From assembly GCA_019828565.1 (NCBI GenBank), contig JAHDYR010000001.1, positions 310,001-374,000 on the forward strand: a DNA stretch of 64,000 nucleotides, read 5' to 3'. The DNA is from Carpediemonas membranifera. Taxonomy: Eukaryota; Fornicata. The number at the start of each line of letters is the position of its first letter. Positions within the stretch are counted from its first letter, which is position 1. The translations under genes were made by a program, and so were the position numbers. Below are positions 1 through 10,082 of this stretch, in pieces. The notes under the pieces were generated by a model, which did no database searches, was not told where the DNA came from, and worked only from the letters and a program-made list of their open reading frames with translations.

Positions 1-1443
1 GGAATTGGCCCTGGACGTCGGGATCGCCCAGAGGGTCGACTTGGGCCATCATTCTCATCTCATCGGCAGCCCAGGCGACCGACTCGCCATAAACTGCGAT
101 TAAGTCGTCCTGACTGTGGCTGAGTGCCTCTGCCCTGCCCCTGTCGGCGTACACCAGCGCCCTGAGCTTGTCGTGCGTGCTCGTGAGTATGGAATACACC
201 AGGTCGACCGACTCCTCGTCAATTGGCCCTAGTTTCGCGGTGGCCTGATTCTCCTCAGCTAGCCGCGAGTTCTCAGCTCTGAGCTGTTCCAGCTCGAGCT
301 TGAGTGCGGCATTTGACTCCTCCAGCCGCCTTGCCCTTTCAGCAAGTGGAACTGTCTCGTGCAGGGCGGCGTTGTTACGAACCATACTGCATCTGGCAGC
401 AAACATCAGGGTAGACTTAGTTTCATCCGCGTTACGAGCAGAAGGCCCCACCGTGGCGATCAGCACGGTCCTGGAGTCGCCACCGAGGCCGTGGGCCAGA
501 ATCTTCGTCAGCTTACAGTTACGATACGGCACGTGCGACCGACCCGCTATGAGTGCGTCGATCACGTTCCCCAGCTCTGAAAGGCTCTTGTTGATGTGCC
601 CCGCCTCTCTACTACGGTCGCCTCGGGACTTTGACTTGCGAGCCCTCTCTGACCCTGCCAGGTCGACCAGGGTGAGATCTGACACAAGCTCCGTGTCGTC
701 GGCGGTCAGCTGCTCCACTGTGGCGGCAAGGATGGTGTGTGAGCGGCTACTGGCTTCGTTCATGGCGGTAGCGGCGCGGTATTCCTTGACTGTCTCGAGT
801 CCGCGGTTGACAACGGACATGGCGACAGTGACGTTGTCTGCGGCCCACTGGGTGAGGCCCTCGACCATGAATCTGTCCCCGGACTCAAACATCTCCAGCG
901 ACTTGTGCTCTTCGGCCAGTAAATCAGTCACAGATTCGTTGTAAATCTGAAGGAAGGATAGGTAGACCCGCCACTCTTTGATTGATCCCTCGCGCTGCTT
1001 AAGGTGGAGTCCGTCGAAAAGGGCGGTGAGGCAGCGGGGGATGATGCCGGTCTCGGGGCCAATGGAGTAGTCCCGCGTCGTGTTCAAGATACCCATGGTA
1101 TAGGTCTTGCCTGTGCCGGTCTGGCCGTAGGCGAGGAGGGTTCCGTTGTAGCCCTGGAGCACCTGGTCGACGAGATGAGACGCCGTGTCGCTGAATACGA
1201 GCGACTGGGAGGCATTACTGCTAAAGACACCGTTGAAGGAGAAGCTGGTGCTTGAGACATCCCGCGGCGGCCTAAAAACTATGGAATCCTGCGTAAACGG
1301 AAAAATTCAGTTCAAACTTCTCGGTCCTCCATCGTATCGTACCCGTCGATCGAACAATCGAACGAATAGTCTTCATCTACCTCATCCTCTATTGGTGGAC
1401 GTACACGGATGAAAACCTTCAGCCGCTGATCGTCCTTGGTCAT
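1..1443 (-). CDS. Kinesin motor protein (N-terminal part; runs off the left edge)
   Basis: Microtubule motor, read from 1443 leftward and still open at base 1. The protein starts MTKDDQRLKVFIRVRPP, the first strand of a kinesin motor. A 29-nt intron at 1289-1317 (GTTTGA donor, ACGCAG acceptor) removes a stop and joins residue 42 to the rest. Visible motor motifs are the P-loop GQTGTGKTYTMG, switch I NEASSRSH, switch II LVDLAGSER and the HINKSLSELGNVI helix. After the motor comes a short coiled coil rich in Glu, Leu and Arg, so the motor is N-terminal. The tail that would assign a kinesin family lies outside the window. The motor fold is certain; the family is not. Confidence 0.93.
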
Positions 1444-1555
1444 TCGACGAGAACAGGTTGACTAACCTGCACCTTCGAGAACCAGTCTCAGAGCTCAGCC
1501 TGCCTGCTTGCGCGAGAGCTGGCTGCTATCAGATCAGACTGCTTCTTTACAATGC

Positions 1556-2204
<649 letters not shown>

Positions 2205-3086
2205 CTACCTTCTCCCAACACGCTTCACTGACCTCGACTTGCCAGCTTTCGGCACAGACTTCGCCTTGGCCGTCGTTCCCTTGCCGCGACGACCACTTGC
2301 CTTGACATCAGAGGCTTTGTCTCCCGCGCGCGCCACGGTGACCGTCATATCATGATATGGCGTATCTATGTCACCAACAGAGATATGGTCGAAATCAAAT
2401 TCATCATCAGATTTGGATCGAGACGAGACAAAATTTTGAGGGGTATAACCGTCAGGCACGGCTCCCCTGATGTAGTAGATCTTCATCCTCATGCGCCACT
2501 CCTTGAGGCCGAGTGGGGCCATCTCCTGCGTCTGCCCAATAAGGGAGCGAAGCATGGTAACAGTGGCATCCTTTGCCCTTGTTCTGGGGTCGACCTGGGG
2601 CTCTTCCTGGCTCTTTTCCTGTGTATCGCTGCCCAGTGTGAGGGTTGGCTGGCCGTGCACCAGTGTGACACGAACTGTGTGAGTCTTTCTTTTTCCGGAG
2701 GACAGGAGGACAAACAAGTGTATGACTCGACTAGTTTCTCTGGGTCTGTACGAGTGTATATACCCAGGACAACCTTCCTGAGCTGGGTGAGGGGGGTGGG
2801 TGCGACAAACATAGTTCTTCTTCAATGCATCGAAGACGCCGTCTTGTAGCCAGGAATTAAGCTTGTCAATGTCTGGATGCGCATTTGGTACAAGCATGCT
2901 GATGTGGAGACCGGCCACAGTGCACTCTTCGAAGCATTCTGGTGGAAGCAAGCCTCGAAAATGGCATATTGTGGAGATTGACGTGCGAAACAGGTTCTTC
3001 AACAGTGTTAATGAGTCCTGGTTGGTAATAAGCTCATTTGCGACAGACTGCGCCGCCTTTTGTCTTACCAACTGAGCTACAGGCAT
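2205..3086 (-). CDS. HOP1: HORMA-domain protein, HOP1-like (meiotic chromosome axis)
   Basis: HORMA proteins of the Hop1/HORMAD type sit on meiotic chromosome axes and control double-strand break formation and synapsis. Removing two introns, 2783-2810 (28 nt) and 2675-2715 (41 nt), both GTTTGT donors, gives a 270-aa protein. The first junction yields FDALKKNY-LRKVVLGIY and the second LVESYT-FRVTLV, the two most conserved stretches of the HORMA safety-belt region. The early segment TSISTICHFRGLLPPECFEE matches the Hop1 pattern better than Mad2 or Rev7. The last 50 residues are a basic Lys/Arg/Ser tail; no clear zinc finger or PHD finger is visible. ATG 3086 is used because the codon before it is TTG. 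Confidence 0.85.
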   Translation of the reverse strand: MPVAQLVRQKAAQSVANELITNQDSLTLLKNLFRTSISTICHFRGLLPPECFEECTVAGLHISMLVPNAHPDIDKLNSWLQDGVFDALKKNYVCRTHPPHPAQEGCPGYIHSYRPRETSRVIHLFVLLSSGKRKTHTVRVTLVHGQPTLTLGSDTQEKSQEEPQVDPRTRAKDATVTMLRSLIGQTQEMAPLGLKEWRMRMKIYYIRGAVPDGYTPQNFVSSRSKSDDEFDFDHISVGDIDTPYHDMTVTVARAGDKASDVKASGRRGKGTTAKAKSVPKAGKSRSVKRVGRR

Positions 3087-3269
3087 CAACCACCTTCCGC
3101 CAATTCGCCGGACAAACCCCGCAGTTTAATGCAGTCGAATCTGATGTGCCCCAACCAACCACATGGCCTGAACTAACGCTTTACAATACATCTGGCCCAA
3201 TGCCGGAGTCTGCTTGCATCACCGCGGGTTGTTCTCACTAGGTCAATCAACTGATTAACAACTGCCGCC

Positions 3270-4160
3270 TCAATTCGCAGCCCTCAGCCTATTGACCACG
3301 CGCTCCTCGGTCTTCAGCACCTTCGCCAGCCTCCCGGGTATGTCTTCCGAGTCCACCAAGCTCTTGAGCATCGGCTTGAGACTGACAAGAACGTCGTCCG
3401 GCTCGCCAGTAAACGGCGGCACAGGGATGAGGTTGGAAAGGTGCCTGCCGAATGACACGAGGCGATCATCCACGGCGACGACCCTCTCTAGAGGCCGGCC
3501 GAGCTGGTCGAGGTCCTTGACCAAATCCCGGCGTCTAAAAGGCCTGCAGTCGCTCCGGCTGAGTCTGTGGCGGATCAGGTTGTCGGGGTCAATGTGGCCA
3601 AGCACTGTCTCGGCATACCGACCCTCTCCCGCAGTGAAAATGACGAGTTCAAAGAGAGTGGAGGCCCACTGGATAAAGTTGACCACGCCGGGGCGGAGGA
3701 AGAGGCCGAATGGGGCGCCGCGGTGGTAGCAGAGCTTGGGGGATAGCCCCCACTTGTTGGGAGCATGAGTGTTTGAAAAGTCGCTGCTTATCAGGGTGAG
3801 GTCGAGGTCAAGGACGAGCGTAGGCTTGGCGGTGCGGGATACTGGAAGCAGGAGCGTCTGCTCAGGCAGTGGAGCGAGTACTGTGCCGACGGCGTTGGCG
3901 GACTCGATGTCGTCGAGGTTGAACGCTTCAAGGGCGGATACAGAGTTCTTGAAGGCGTCCATCGAGAGGATTGGATCTGTAGGCACCTTCTTGATGGAGA
4001 TGAAGGCGTTCAGCGTCTTCTGAGAAGAGCTGGCAGCGTTCTTCTTCAATGATGCGTCTGTGCGCATCGGAGCTGGCGAGCCCTTCTTCCTGCGAACGAG
4101 GATAGTCTTATCTCGTCTCTTCAGGGTCTGTAGTTGCTGTTGTTGCAGTGTCTTCGGCAT
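3270..4160 (-). CDS. FCP1/SCP-type HAD phosphatase
   Basis: A likely protein Ser/Thr phosphatase of the CTD-phosphatase (NIF) family, whose best-known substrate is the RNA polymerase II tail. The 296-aa protein has a basic, Gln-rich N-terminus and then a HAD core starting with VLDLDLTLI (the two catalytic Asp of DxDxT, near residue 117). FLRPGVVNFIQWAS, FELVIFTAGEGRYAETVLGHID and the later VVAVDDR complete the fold and match the family order. The usual Glu of DLDETL is Leu here. No BRCT domain follows, so it resembles the short SCP/Dullard forms more than full FCP1. The first ATG in frame is at 4160. Confidence 0.85.
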   Translation of the reverse strand: MPKTLQQQQLQTLKRRDKTILVRRKKGSPAPMRTDASLKKNAASSSQKTLNAFISIKKVPTDPILSMDAFKNSVSALEAFNLDDIESANAVGTVLAPLPEQTLLLPVSRTAKPTLVLDLDLTLISSDFSNTHAPNKWGLSPKLCYHRGAPFGLFLRPGVVNFIQWASTLFELVIFTAGEGRYAETVLGHIDPDNLIRHRLSRSDCRPFRRRDLVKDLDQLGRPLERVVAVDDRLVSFGRHLSNLIPVPPFTGEPDDVLVSLKPMLKSLVDSEDIPGRLAKVLKTEERVVNRLRAAN

Positions 4161-4451
4161 ATATGATGAGTAATCTGTTCGCGCCAAAACTGGTGGATGG
4201 CGCGCTTTCAATTACGTGCTCTATTTACGTTATACATGAGGGGCCGGCCGTGATATGAGAGTACCAATGCCATCCGGTGCCAACCCGCGTCAACTACTAC
4301 CATGATCGCACCATCAATTCAAAAAGACGTCTCAGCCCAAAGCGCACCAGAGGTCACACAATTTTGAGTAATTTATGTGAATTTCATTAGTCGACAGGGT
4401 TCCATATTGGATTTCCACTAAATAGCAGACCCTATCATAAATCGTAGCATA

Positions 4452-5297
4452 TTAGAATCGACCCTCCATTCTCTTGAGCCGAGTGCACACTGTTTGCACC
4501 TGCCTCAGCGTCGGGGGACGGTCATCCGTGGCCAGGCGACGACAGATCTCGCCAGGCTTCATACTTAGACGAAGCATCTCCGCGATCTGTTCCTTCATCG
4601 CCGACCCAAGTCTATGAGTCTTCGTTGTCTTGGTAGAGTTCGGGGCAGGGGTGGTGCACAGCCTGTGGGACCCTGTGGTGCTCAGGAACACCCGGTTGAG
4701 GAGGCTGCAATAGCTGTACCGGATTTCCAGTGAGCACTTTGATTTTTCGCAGATTAAGCCCGCGCACTTGAAGCGACGGATCATGAGGTTATGCTTGTCC
4801 TTACACGGACAGAGGCCGTTGGTGGTGCCCTTAGAGTGCCAGCGGATGGGGCTTGCATCCTTGTGCTCCATGATGGCCTGCTTGATATCCTCTTCGGTGC
4901 CAGCGCCAAGGTTCAAATCGTCAGTGATGTCATCGGTGACCCACTCGCGGCGGCACCCGCGGCGGTTGCTCGGGAGAGAATCGCATGTTCTTTCGTCAGT
5001 GACGGAGTTTTGCCACGAATCTGCAGCTGGTTCTTTCGGTAAGCTCACATCGATCGGGGGATAAGACATAAGAGGCTCAGAAAAGTTGATCATCGGCAAT
5101 GAATCGAAGCCGGATTGGTGAAGAAGCGCTGGAAGCTCATATTCAGAGCTTACCGGCGTGTTTTGAAGCTGTTCTTGGAGCAAAAGTTGGGAAAACGATG
5201 AAGGATTCGAAAGATTGGAGATTTCGAGTGGCGAAAAGGGAAGCGTATCACAAGAATCTGTATAGTAATGACCAGGCTCCATTCCCAGGTAACTCAT
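4452..5297 (-). CDS. Cys/His-rich putative DNA-binding protein (FLYWCH/WRKY-GCM-like)
   Basis: 281 aa. The first 110 residues are Ser/Pro/acidic and probably disordered. Residues 145-230 carry a spaced set of Cys and His (CPCKDKHN, FKCAGLICEKSKC, CSLEIRYSYC, TGSHRLC) in a beta-rich setting, like the zinc ribbon of FLYWCH, WRKY-GCM1 or MULE-transposase N-terminal domains. The end (LSMKPGEICRRL...PTLRQVQTVCTRLKRM) looks like the helix-turn-helix stretch that follows that zinc ribbon in MULE-type transposases. No transposase catalytic domain is present, so a transcription factor, possibly derived from a transposase, is the best guess. The assignment is pattern-based only. Confidence 0.5.
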   Translation of the reverse strand: MSYLGMEPGHYYTDSCDTLPFSPLEISNLSNPSSFSQLLLQEQLQNTPVSSEYELPALLHQSGFDSLPMINFSEPLMSYPPIDVSLPKEPAADSWQNSVTDERTCDSLPSNRRGCRREWVTDDITDDLNLGAGTEEDIKQAIMEHKDASPIRWHSKGTTNGLCPCKDKHNLMIRRFKCAGLICEKSKCSLEIRYSYCSLLNRVFLSTTGSHRLCTTPAPNSTKTTKTHRLGSAMKEQIAEMLRLSMKPGEICRRLATDDRPPTLRQVQTVCTRLKRMEGRF

Positions 5298-5622
5298 GGA
5301 TTGTCAACTGAAGGAAGCCACTGCGAGAAATGAAACCGACTCAAGACGCCAAAAATATCAAGTCGATCTGATGACTGCGTCACAGACTCGAGGTTCATGT
5401 GGCCACGCATAGGCTCTCCAATGCGTCTGGGGTATCTTTAAATTAACATTTATTTCAAGTCGACAATTCTTGTCAGTCGCGCTGATTCCGGAACGACACG
5501 CTAAATTCGATTTATGAGAATTAACACTTAGGAACGTAAGTTGACTCGTGTACCCCCAAGCAACGCCCTTAAAACGTACTGAGAGATACAAAGATCGTTG
5601 TCGGAAACACGACCGTGGTTGA
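5298..5622. other. Intergenic region
   Basis: 325 bp upstream of the Cys/His-rich gene and downstream of the magnesium channel gene, both minus strand. One 77-codon frame crosses it on the minus strand, but its composition is not protein-like. No RNA gene or repeat seen. Confidence 0.5.
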
Positions 5623-6831
5623 CTAAAAGAGACGCCGCATCCGCCTCGTCCAGAGCATGCCAGAGCAGAACACCATGCATGCCAGTATAATTAGCAGCAC
5701 CACTGCTACCCAGAAGATCCAGATATGACTGCCGATTCCGTTATCCAAGTTCATGCCAAAAGCTCCACTAACTGCTGCCGATGCCGCCACAGCCACGCCT
5801 ATAATAGCGGTCTTGAGCTCTAACACCATGATCTTGTTCCTAGCTGTATCCAACAGGAGCGAAACGTGCCTCGAGGCGAGGGTAAGCTGTGACTTCAACG
5901 TATGAAGACTTGACTTCAATGCAGTCAGCTGGAAATAATACGATTCCAGTAAATCCTCAATATCGTCTCTTAGCGTAGTGTCAATTTCATCTGCCGACTG
6001 AGCTCTGAAGCACAGCATGGCCAAGTTGTCCCATTCCTCGGGATCAGGCTCCTCCTCCAGCACTAGGCTTAGTCCGCGGGCTGCCAGCGTCACATCCTCC
6101 ATTGCCTGGTCACAGGCGATCTCGTCGTCGACAAGGATGGAGAGAAACTTGTCTCTGGGAACACCTCTGATTGTGGCGATGTCGTCTTCGACAGACTGAG
6201 TTACCACCTGCTCCTGGGCGGCAAGTGCCATTGTTGTGTACACTAGCACAGTCTCTAGTGCCAGTAGCTCGAAGTCTATGGGGAAGATCGTATCCGTCTC
6301 GTACAATAAAGACCGAAACTCATCATCATCTTTCGCAGATTGAAGTCGGTCATAGTGCTCGTTTGTTACAGACTGGAAGATTGACGTGAATGACCGGATG
6401 AAGCTTGAGGAGAAGGGCGTGCTTGCGTCGATCACATGGACTTGGTACTCCTCTTCGTGCTTGCAAATAACGACGTTGAGCTCGTCAAACGTGACTAGAA
6501 TCTTGTTCCCACGGCGGGCTTCGATGAAGGCGGTGTTCACTGCTAGCAGAGAGGTCACATCGCGGCCGTCTACGCCGAGGTGGGGGCCAATCTTGCGCTT
6601 GGGAAGAAGCTTGGAGGTCTCGCTGAAAGCTAGCGCCCAATTGATGTCCTTTGGACGCTCATCGTCCTCAATATCGAAGTCACATGACAGAGAGAACGTT
6701 GTAAGGTTGATGCTTCGTATGTTTGCTGTGCGGATGGTCTGAACGACGGATTCCTCCGCAAAGAAAGACTCTGCGCCACCATGGAGCGCCGTTATATCGT
6801 CTAATGAGCCACCGCGGTCAGTATCAAGCAT
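5623..6831 (-). CDS. CorA/Mrs2-type magnesium channel
   Basis: 402-aa member of the pentameric CorA/Mrs2/Alr magnesium channel family. The soluble N-terminal half carries the Mrs2-like stretch HLGVDGRDVTSLLAVNTAFIEARRGNKILVTFDELNVVICK. A long helical part follows, then two membrane helices near residues 340-360 and 369-390. The signature Gly-Met-Asn is at about 359-361 at the end of the first helix. The loop after GMN (LDNGIGSH) lacks the usual Glu cluster. Only 51 bp separate its ATG from the stop of the gene upstream. Codon 6849 is GTG, so the first ATG at 6831 is taken. Plasma membrane and organelle location cannot be told apart here. Confidence 0.85.
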   Translation of the reverse strand: MLDTDRGGSLDDITALHGGAESFFAEESVVQTIRTANIRSINLTTFSLSCDFDIEDDERPKDINWALAFSETSKLLPKRKIGPHLGVDGRDVTSLLAVNTAFIEARRGNKILVTFDELNVVICKHEEEYQVHVIDASTPFSSSFIRSFTSIFQSVTNEHYDRLQSAKDDDEFRSLLYETDTIFPIDFELLALETVLVYTTMALAAQEQVVTQSVEDDIATIRGVPRDKFLSILVDDEIACDQAMEDVTLAARGLSLVLEEEPDPEEWDNLAMLCFRAQSADEIDTTLRDDIEDLLESYYFQLTALKSSLHTLKSQLTLASRHVSLLLDTARNKIMVLELKTAIIGVAVAASAAVSGAFGMNLDNGIGSHIWIFWVAVVLLIILACMVFCSGMLWTRRMRRLF

Positions 6832-6882
6832 GACAAGGACGCTAAACACGCACTTTGAAAGCTTTCCGTGGTCATCATTTGA

Positions 6883-7836
6883 TCACTGCCCCGGCGCTGC
6901 TTTCTCAGCTCGGAACACCCCAACCGCCACGAGAGACCCGTCAATTGCCGCTAGCAGAGGTAGTGTGGGATGGAATCGGCAGCCACCCCTGAGACCAGAG
7001 CATTCGACGACGGGTGGATCAGACACGCGGTACACAACCACAGAGTCACCCCCGACTGCTATAAATGTGCCAGAACTGTCCACATCTACCATATTCCGGC
7101 AGTGTCTGCGCTTTCTACTCTCGTACGGCAGCGTAACAATGGGGGCAAGGGAGAAGGGGTCAACCAGTCGGACCAGCGGCTCGAGTCGATACTTGAGAGC
7201 GACTAGACCGGAAGGGGCCAAGGCTATGGAGTCTATTGCCCCTGCCCCGCTGACCACCCGGGCTGATCTGATGGAGTTGAGGTCAGGGTGGCTGTGGGGG
7301 ATGACGGAGAGAGTGCCCTCGAAGCCACCGACGGCTATGAACTGTGGGCATGCTGCTATAGCACTGGTTGTGAACTTAGGGAGCTGAGTGGAAGTAAAGG
7401 AGGCATGATCGTCGTCCTGAGTGAACAACGCACCCTTGGCGCCGAATACCGGCGTATCGCGGTGTCGCCCCATCGCTCGGATGTCAGGCATATGGTCTGC
7501 ATACACTGGCGGGAGGGTGATGTTCCCGCGGTGCTCCAGGCCGGGCACAGTGAAGATTGCTGGAGGAAAGTCACGGCAAGCAACAACTACGGCGCCGGGA
7601 AGAACAGAGACTGCACGGATAGTGTTTGGTAATGAGCTTGATTCGGAAATGATGAATGGTTCTGTTGGAAGCTCGGCGTTTGCAGAGTATGGAGAAGCAG
7701 TAAAGAATTCGCCGTGAAGACGAAGGATTGAGAGCCTACGAGCTCCGCATACGACTAAATAGTGCCCATCTGTCGACCAATCACAAAATGATGGCTCTTC
7801 GTCAAGTTCTATGGCATGACTGGCTGCCAGCTCCAT
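6883..7836 (-). CDS. Beta-propeller (WD-like) protein
   Basis: 317-aa protein built of repeated beta strands: FCDWSTDGHYLVVCGARRLSILRL, FIAVGGFEGTLSVIPHSHPDL, DSIALAPSGLVALKYRLEPLVRLVDPFSLAPIV, MVDVDSSGTFIAVGGDSVVVYRV and CRFHPTLPLLAAIDGSLVAVGVF. These are six or seven degenerate WD-like blades without clear GH or WD dipeptides. The last blade resembles those of WRAP53/TCAB1-type proteins, but this is weak. No other domain is present. The gene lies head-to-tail with the magnesium channel gene with a very short gap. Confidence 0.65.
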   Translation of the reverse strand: MELAASHAIELDEEPSFCDWSTDGHYLVVCGARRLSILRLHGEFFTASPYSANAELPTEPFIISESSSLPNTIRAVSVLPGAVVVACRDFPPAIFTVPGLEHRGNITLPPVYADHMPDIRAMGRHRDTPVFGAKGALFTQDDDHASFTSTQLPKFTTSAIAACPQFIAVGGFEGTLSVIPHSHPDLNSIRSARVVSGAGAIDSIALAPSGLVALKYRLEPLVRLVDPFSLAPIVTLPYESRKRRHCRNMVDVDSSGTFIAVGGDSVVVYRVSDPPVVECSGLRGGCRFHPTLPLLAAIDGSLVAVGVFRAEKAAPGQ

Positions 7837-8163
7837 TATTTCCCGCTAAACTGACCAATCAAATGTCCCGTAAATGTTAGCACGGTCGCGCTGAAACCAC
7901 CACAAGAACACCAAACGAAGCAGCACGCGTTTTAAGGGCAAGTACATGGTTGGCCGAGAGTTGAATGAAAAGGACAGTTCATGCATGCTGCGGGCGTACA
8001 TCATGAGACATGCACGACTTGTAGACATGTGGTTGGCTCCATTTCTAGTAGTACAGGAGTAGCTGGCCGCTGCCTCTCCCAAATGACGTGGCTCGACTCT
8101 GCCACAGTCGAGCAGCATAAGGTACCAATGGCGTGATGTGAGAACTATTGCTGGTTCGTTGAA
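7837..8163. promoter_or_regulatory. Divergent intergenic region
   Basis: 327 bp between the minus-strand propeller gene and the plus-strand elongin C-like gene, so it must carry promoters for both. A 90-codon minus-strand frame inside it has no protein-like features. No obvious TATA box or repeat. Confidence 0.4.
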
Positions 8164-8498
8164 ATGAAGGAGAACAACCTTCAGCGATATGTGACTATAA
8201 CTTCTGGTGATGGTTATACCTTTGTTGTCCCGCTAGAAGTGGCAAATCTCTCGGAAACCGTGCGAAGTATGTCTGATTCTCGCTTTTTCACACAGCGATG
8301 CTTCTTTCGGGCTTCAGAGAACAAGGAAGCGTCATGCTACTCCCTAAAACGCCTGATCTGAACATGACTGGCAAGCGTCTTGCCGGACATCTGACCCGCC
8401 ACCCGCTCGGCTCCGCTGTCGTGCCAGAGTCGGACACTGAGCCAGAAGCACTCGAATACGAGGTCCAAGAGTCCCTCACGCCGCTGGATCCTTCATAA
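8164..8498 (+). CDS. Elongin C / SKP1-fold small protein
   Basis: A 101-aa protein made of exons 8164-8266 and 8296-8498, joined across a 29-nt GTATGT...ACACAG intron. The spliced N-terminal part YVTITSGDGYTFVVPLEVANLSETVRTMLLSGF follows the elongin C pattern (V-x-L-I-S-S-D-G-x-x-F, then S-x-T-I-K-x-M-L-S-G). Elongin C links elongin B to VHL- or SOCS-box proteins in cullin ubiquitin ligases. The second half is shorter and more diverged than usual and ends in an acidic tail, so SKP1 or a plain BTB-fold relative is also possible. The gene ends 50 bp before the next ATG on the same strand. Confidence 0.6.
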
Positions 8499-8548
8499 AT
8501 TTCAGATTGGTTCATTTCCTCTGCCGCGCATGACAACCACAAGTGAGA

Positions 8549-9571
8549 ATGAGAGCACTTCTTCTCCAACGAACAGGAAAGCCATATGACTTTGAGATGG
8601 GGACATTTCCAGTCCCAGAACCAGGTCCCAACGACGTCCGCATCAAAATTGCTGCCACCGCGTGCAATCCTATAGACTATAAGCTAGCAACGCACGGAAA
8701 CGCCTCCTGGACAGTATTTCCCCGTATTCTCGGGTATGTTTAGCACCTCACACATTCATCCAGTCTCGATACGGCCGGTGTCGTGGACAAGGTCGGTCTA
8801 AACGTCGCCGACTACCATGTTGGTGACAGGGTCGTTCAACACGGGGACCTGCGGCGTCGCGGGGGCGGGTATGCCGAGTACACAGTGTGCGACACCCGCC
8901 ACCTTGCTAGGATACCCCGGACAGTCTCATATATTGATGCTGCCGCCGCCATGTGCGCCGGATTGACCGCGATGCAGGCCGTGAGTCGAAAGCTGCACGT
9001 CAAGGCGGGTGATACGGTGCTTATCCATGGTGGGGCGGGTGGAGTTGGTTCATATGCGGTCCAGCTATGCAAGGTACTCGGGGCGACAGTTATGACCACG
9101 TGCCAAGGAGAGAAGGCAGACTACGTAAGATCACTTGGAGCTGATGAAGCGATAGACTACACAACTGAGGACGTGTCTCAGCGCGTTATGGAGCTCACCA
9201 ACGGGCTCGGGGCCGATTGCATCCTCAACACCCTGTCGCCCGAGACCGGCGTCGAGGACGTCGAGCGCCTTGCATTCAACGGTGTCCTCTGTATGATCAG
9301 TGGACCCATGCCAGTTTCCATGGCAGACCTGGGCATGTTCGTCAAGGGGCAGACACTGACAACCTGCTTTCTTGGGGGGGCACACATGTACCAGCATGAA
9401 GAGTCGTTGGTTGACTTGAAGAAGATGGCGGAGGAGATCTTGGATTTGCAGGCGGAGGGATCGATCAGATCTCCTATACAGAAGATCATAAGATTGAATC
9501 AAGTGCCGAGGGCGCTTGATGAGCTCGAAGACAGACATGTGACTGGGAAGATAATTGTTGATATGCAGTAG
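8549..9571 (+). CDS. Quinone oxidoreductase / zinc-free alcohol dehydrogenase family (MDR)
   Basis: 330-aa medium-chain dehydrogenase/reductase. Exons 8549-8733 and 8764-9571 flank a 30-nt intron (GTATGT...ATCCAG); splicing restores FPRILGLDTAGVVDKVG, the usual junction between the GroES-like and catalytic folds. The Rossmann motif is VLIHGGAGGVGSYAVQLCKVLGA, typical of NADPH-dependent quinone oxidoreductases (zeta-crystallin type). The catalytic zinc Cys/His pair is not evident. The end PIQKIIRLNQVPRALDELEDRHVTGKIIVDM is characteristic of the family. The exact substrate is unknown. ATG 8549 is used; the GTG at 8543 only adds two residues. Confidence 0.9.
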
Positions 9572-10082
9572 ATATGATAAAATCTGGGTGATATTCTGGC
9601 TTGTGTCATGACCGGACCGGCCAGGAGTCAAGTTATGCCAGATTTGACATACCGTGGTCGTTTCGCCAGCGTTAGTGGCAGCTCCGCCCCCGGCCTGAAG
9701 GCTGGCCGGCGTTTGACAGACTTGGACCGGTGCGGACCGGTACATCAAGAGGTATGTATACGTGTAAAATAAAAAGTGGAGTCGGAGCATACGTCCAGTG
9801 GTGATTCGACGGGCTCGTGGGCTGACCCACTCTCCGCGGATTCGTCATCCCACTACGAAGAGCTGGCAGTGGTCTCCGACGTTTGGGGAAAGACTACTTG
9901 GCCTGCCTCGTTCAAATATGATTGTAACTTGTCTTACACCGAAGTGGGTCGAACAATGTGACGCGAAGTTCAAGGTCAATAGCCATGCCCCACCGACCGA
10001 CGCCACGATTATGGCATCGTTGGGAACGGCAAGCTGTATCCACTGGCGAGAGCTGACCACCCATAAATAAAAACTCCATATT
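9572..10082. other. Convergent intergenic region with small hairpin
   Basis: 511 bp between the 3' ends of the oxidoreductase gene (plus) and the phosphoesterase gene (minus). It contains a GC-rich inverted repeat, CCGGCC at 9690-9695 and GGCCGG at 9704-9709 with an 8-nt loop. A tandem pair of GGACCGGT lies at 9724-9731 and 9734-9741. Frames of up to 100 codons cross it without protein-like content. No tRNA-like fold was found. Confidence 0.5.

Noticed and set aside
5358-5591. A 77-codon minus-strand frame
   Set aside because: Its composition resembles intergenic DNA, with no conserved features.
7846-8118. A 90-codon minus-strand frame
   Set aside because: It fills a divergent promoter region and lacks protein-like features.
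9572-10082. GC-rich hairpin considered as a tRNA or snoRNA
   Set aside because: The stem is only six pairs, with no cloverleaf, B box or C/D motifs.
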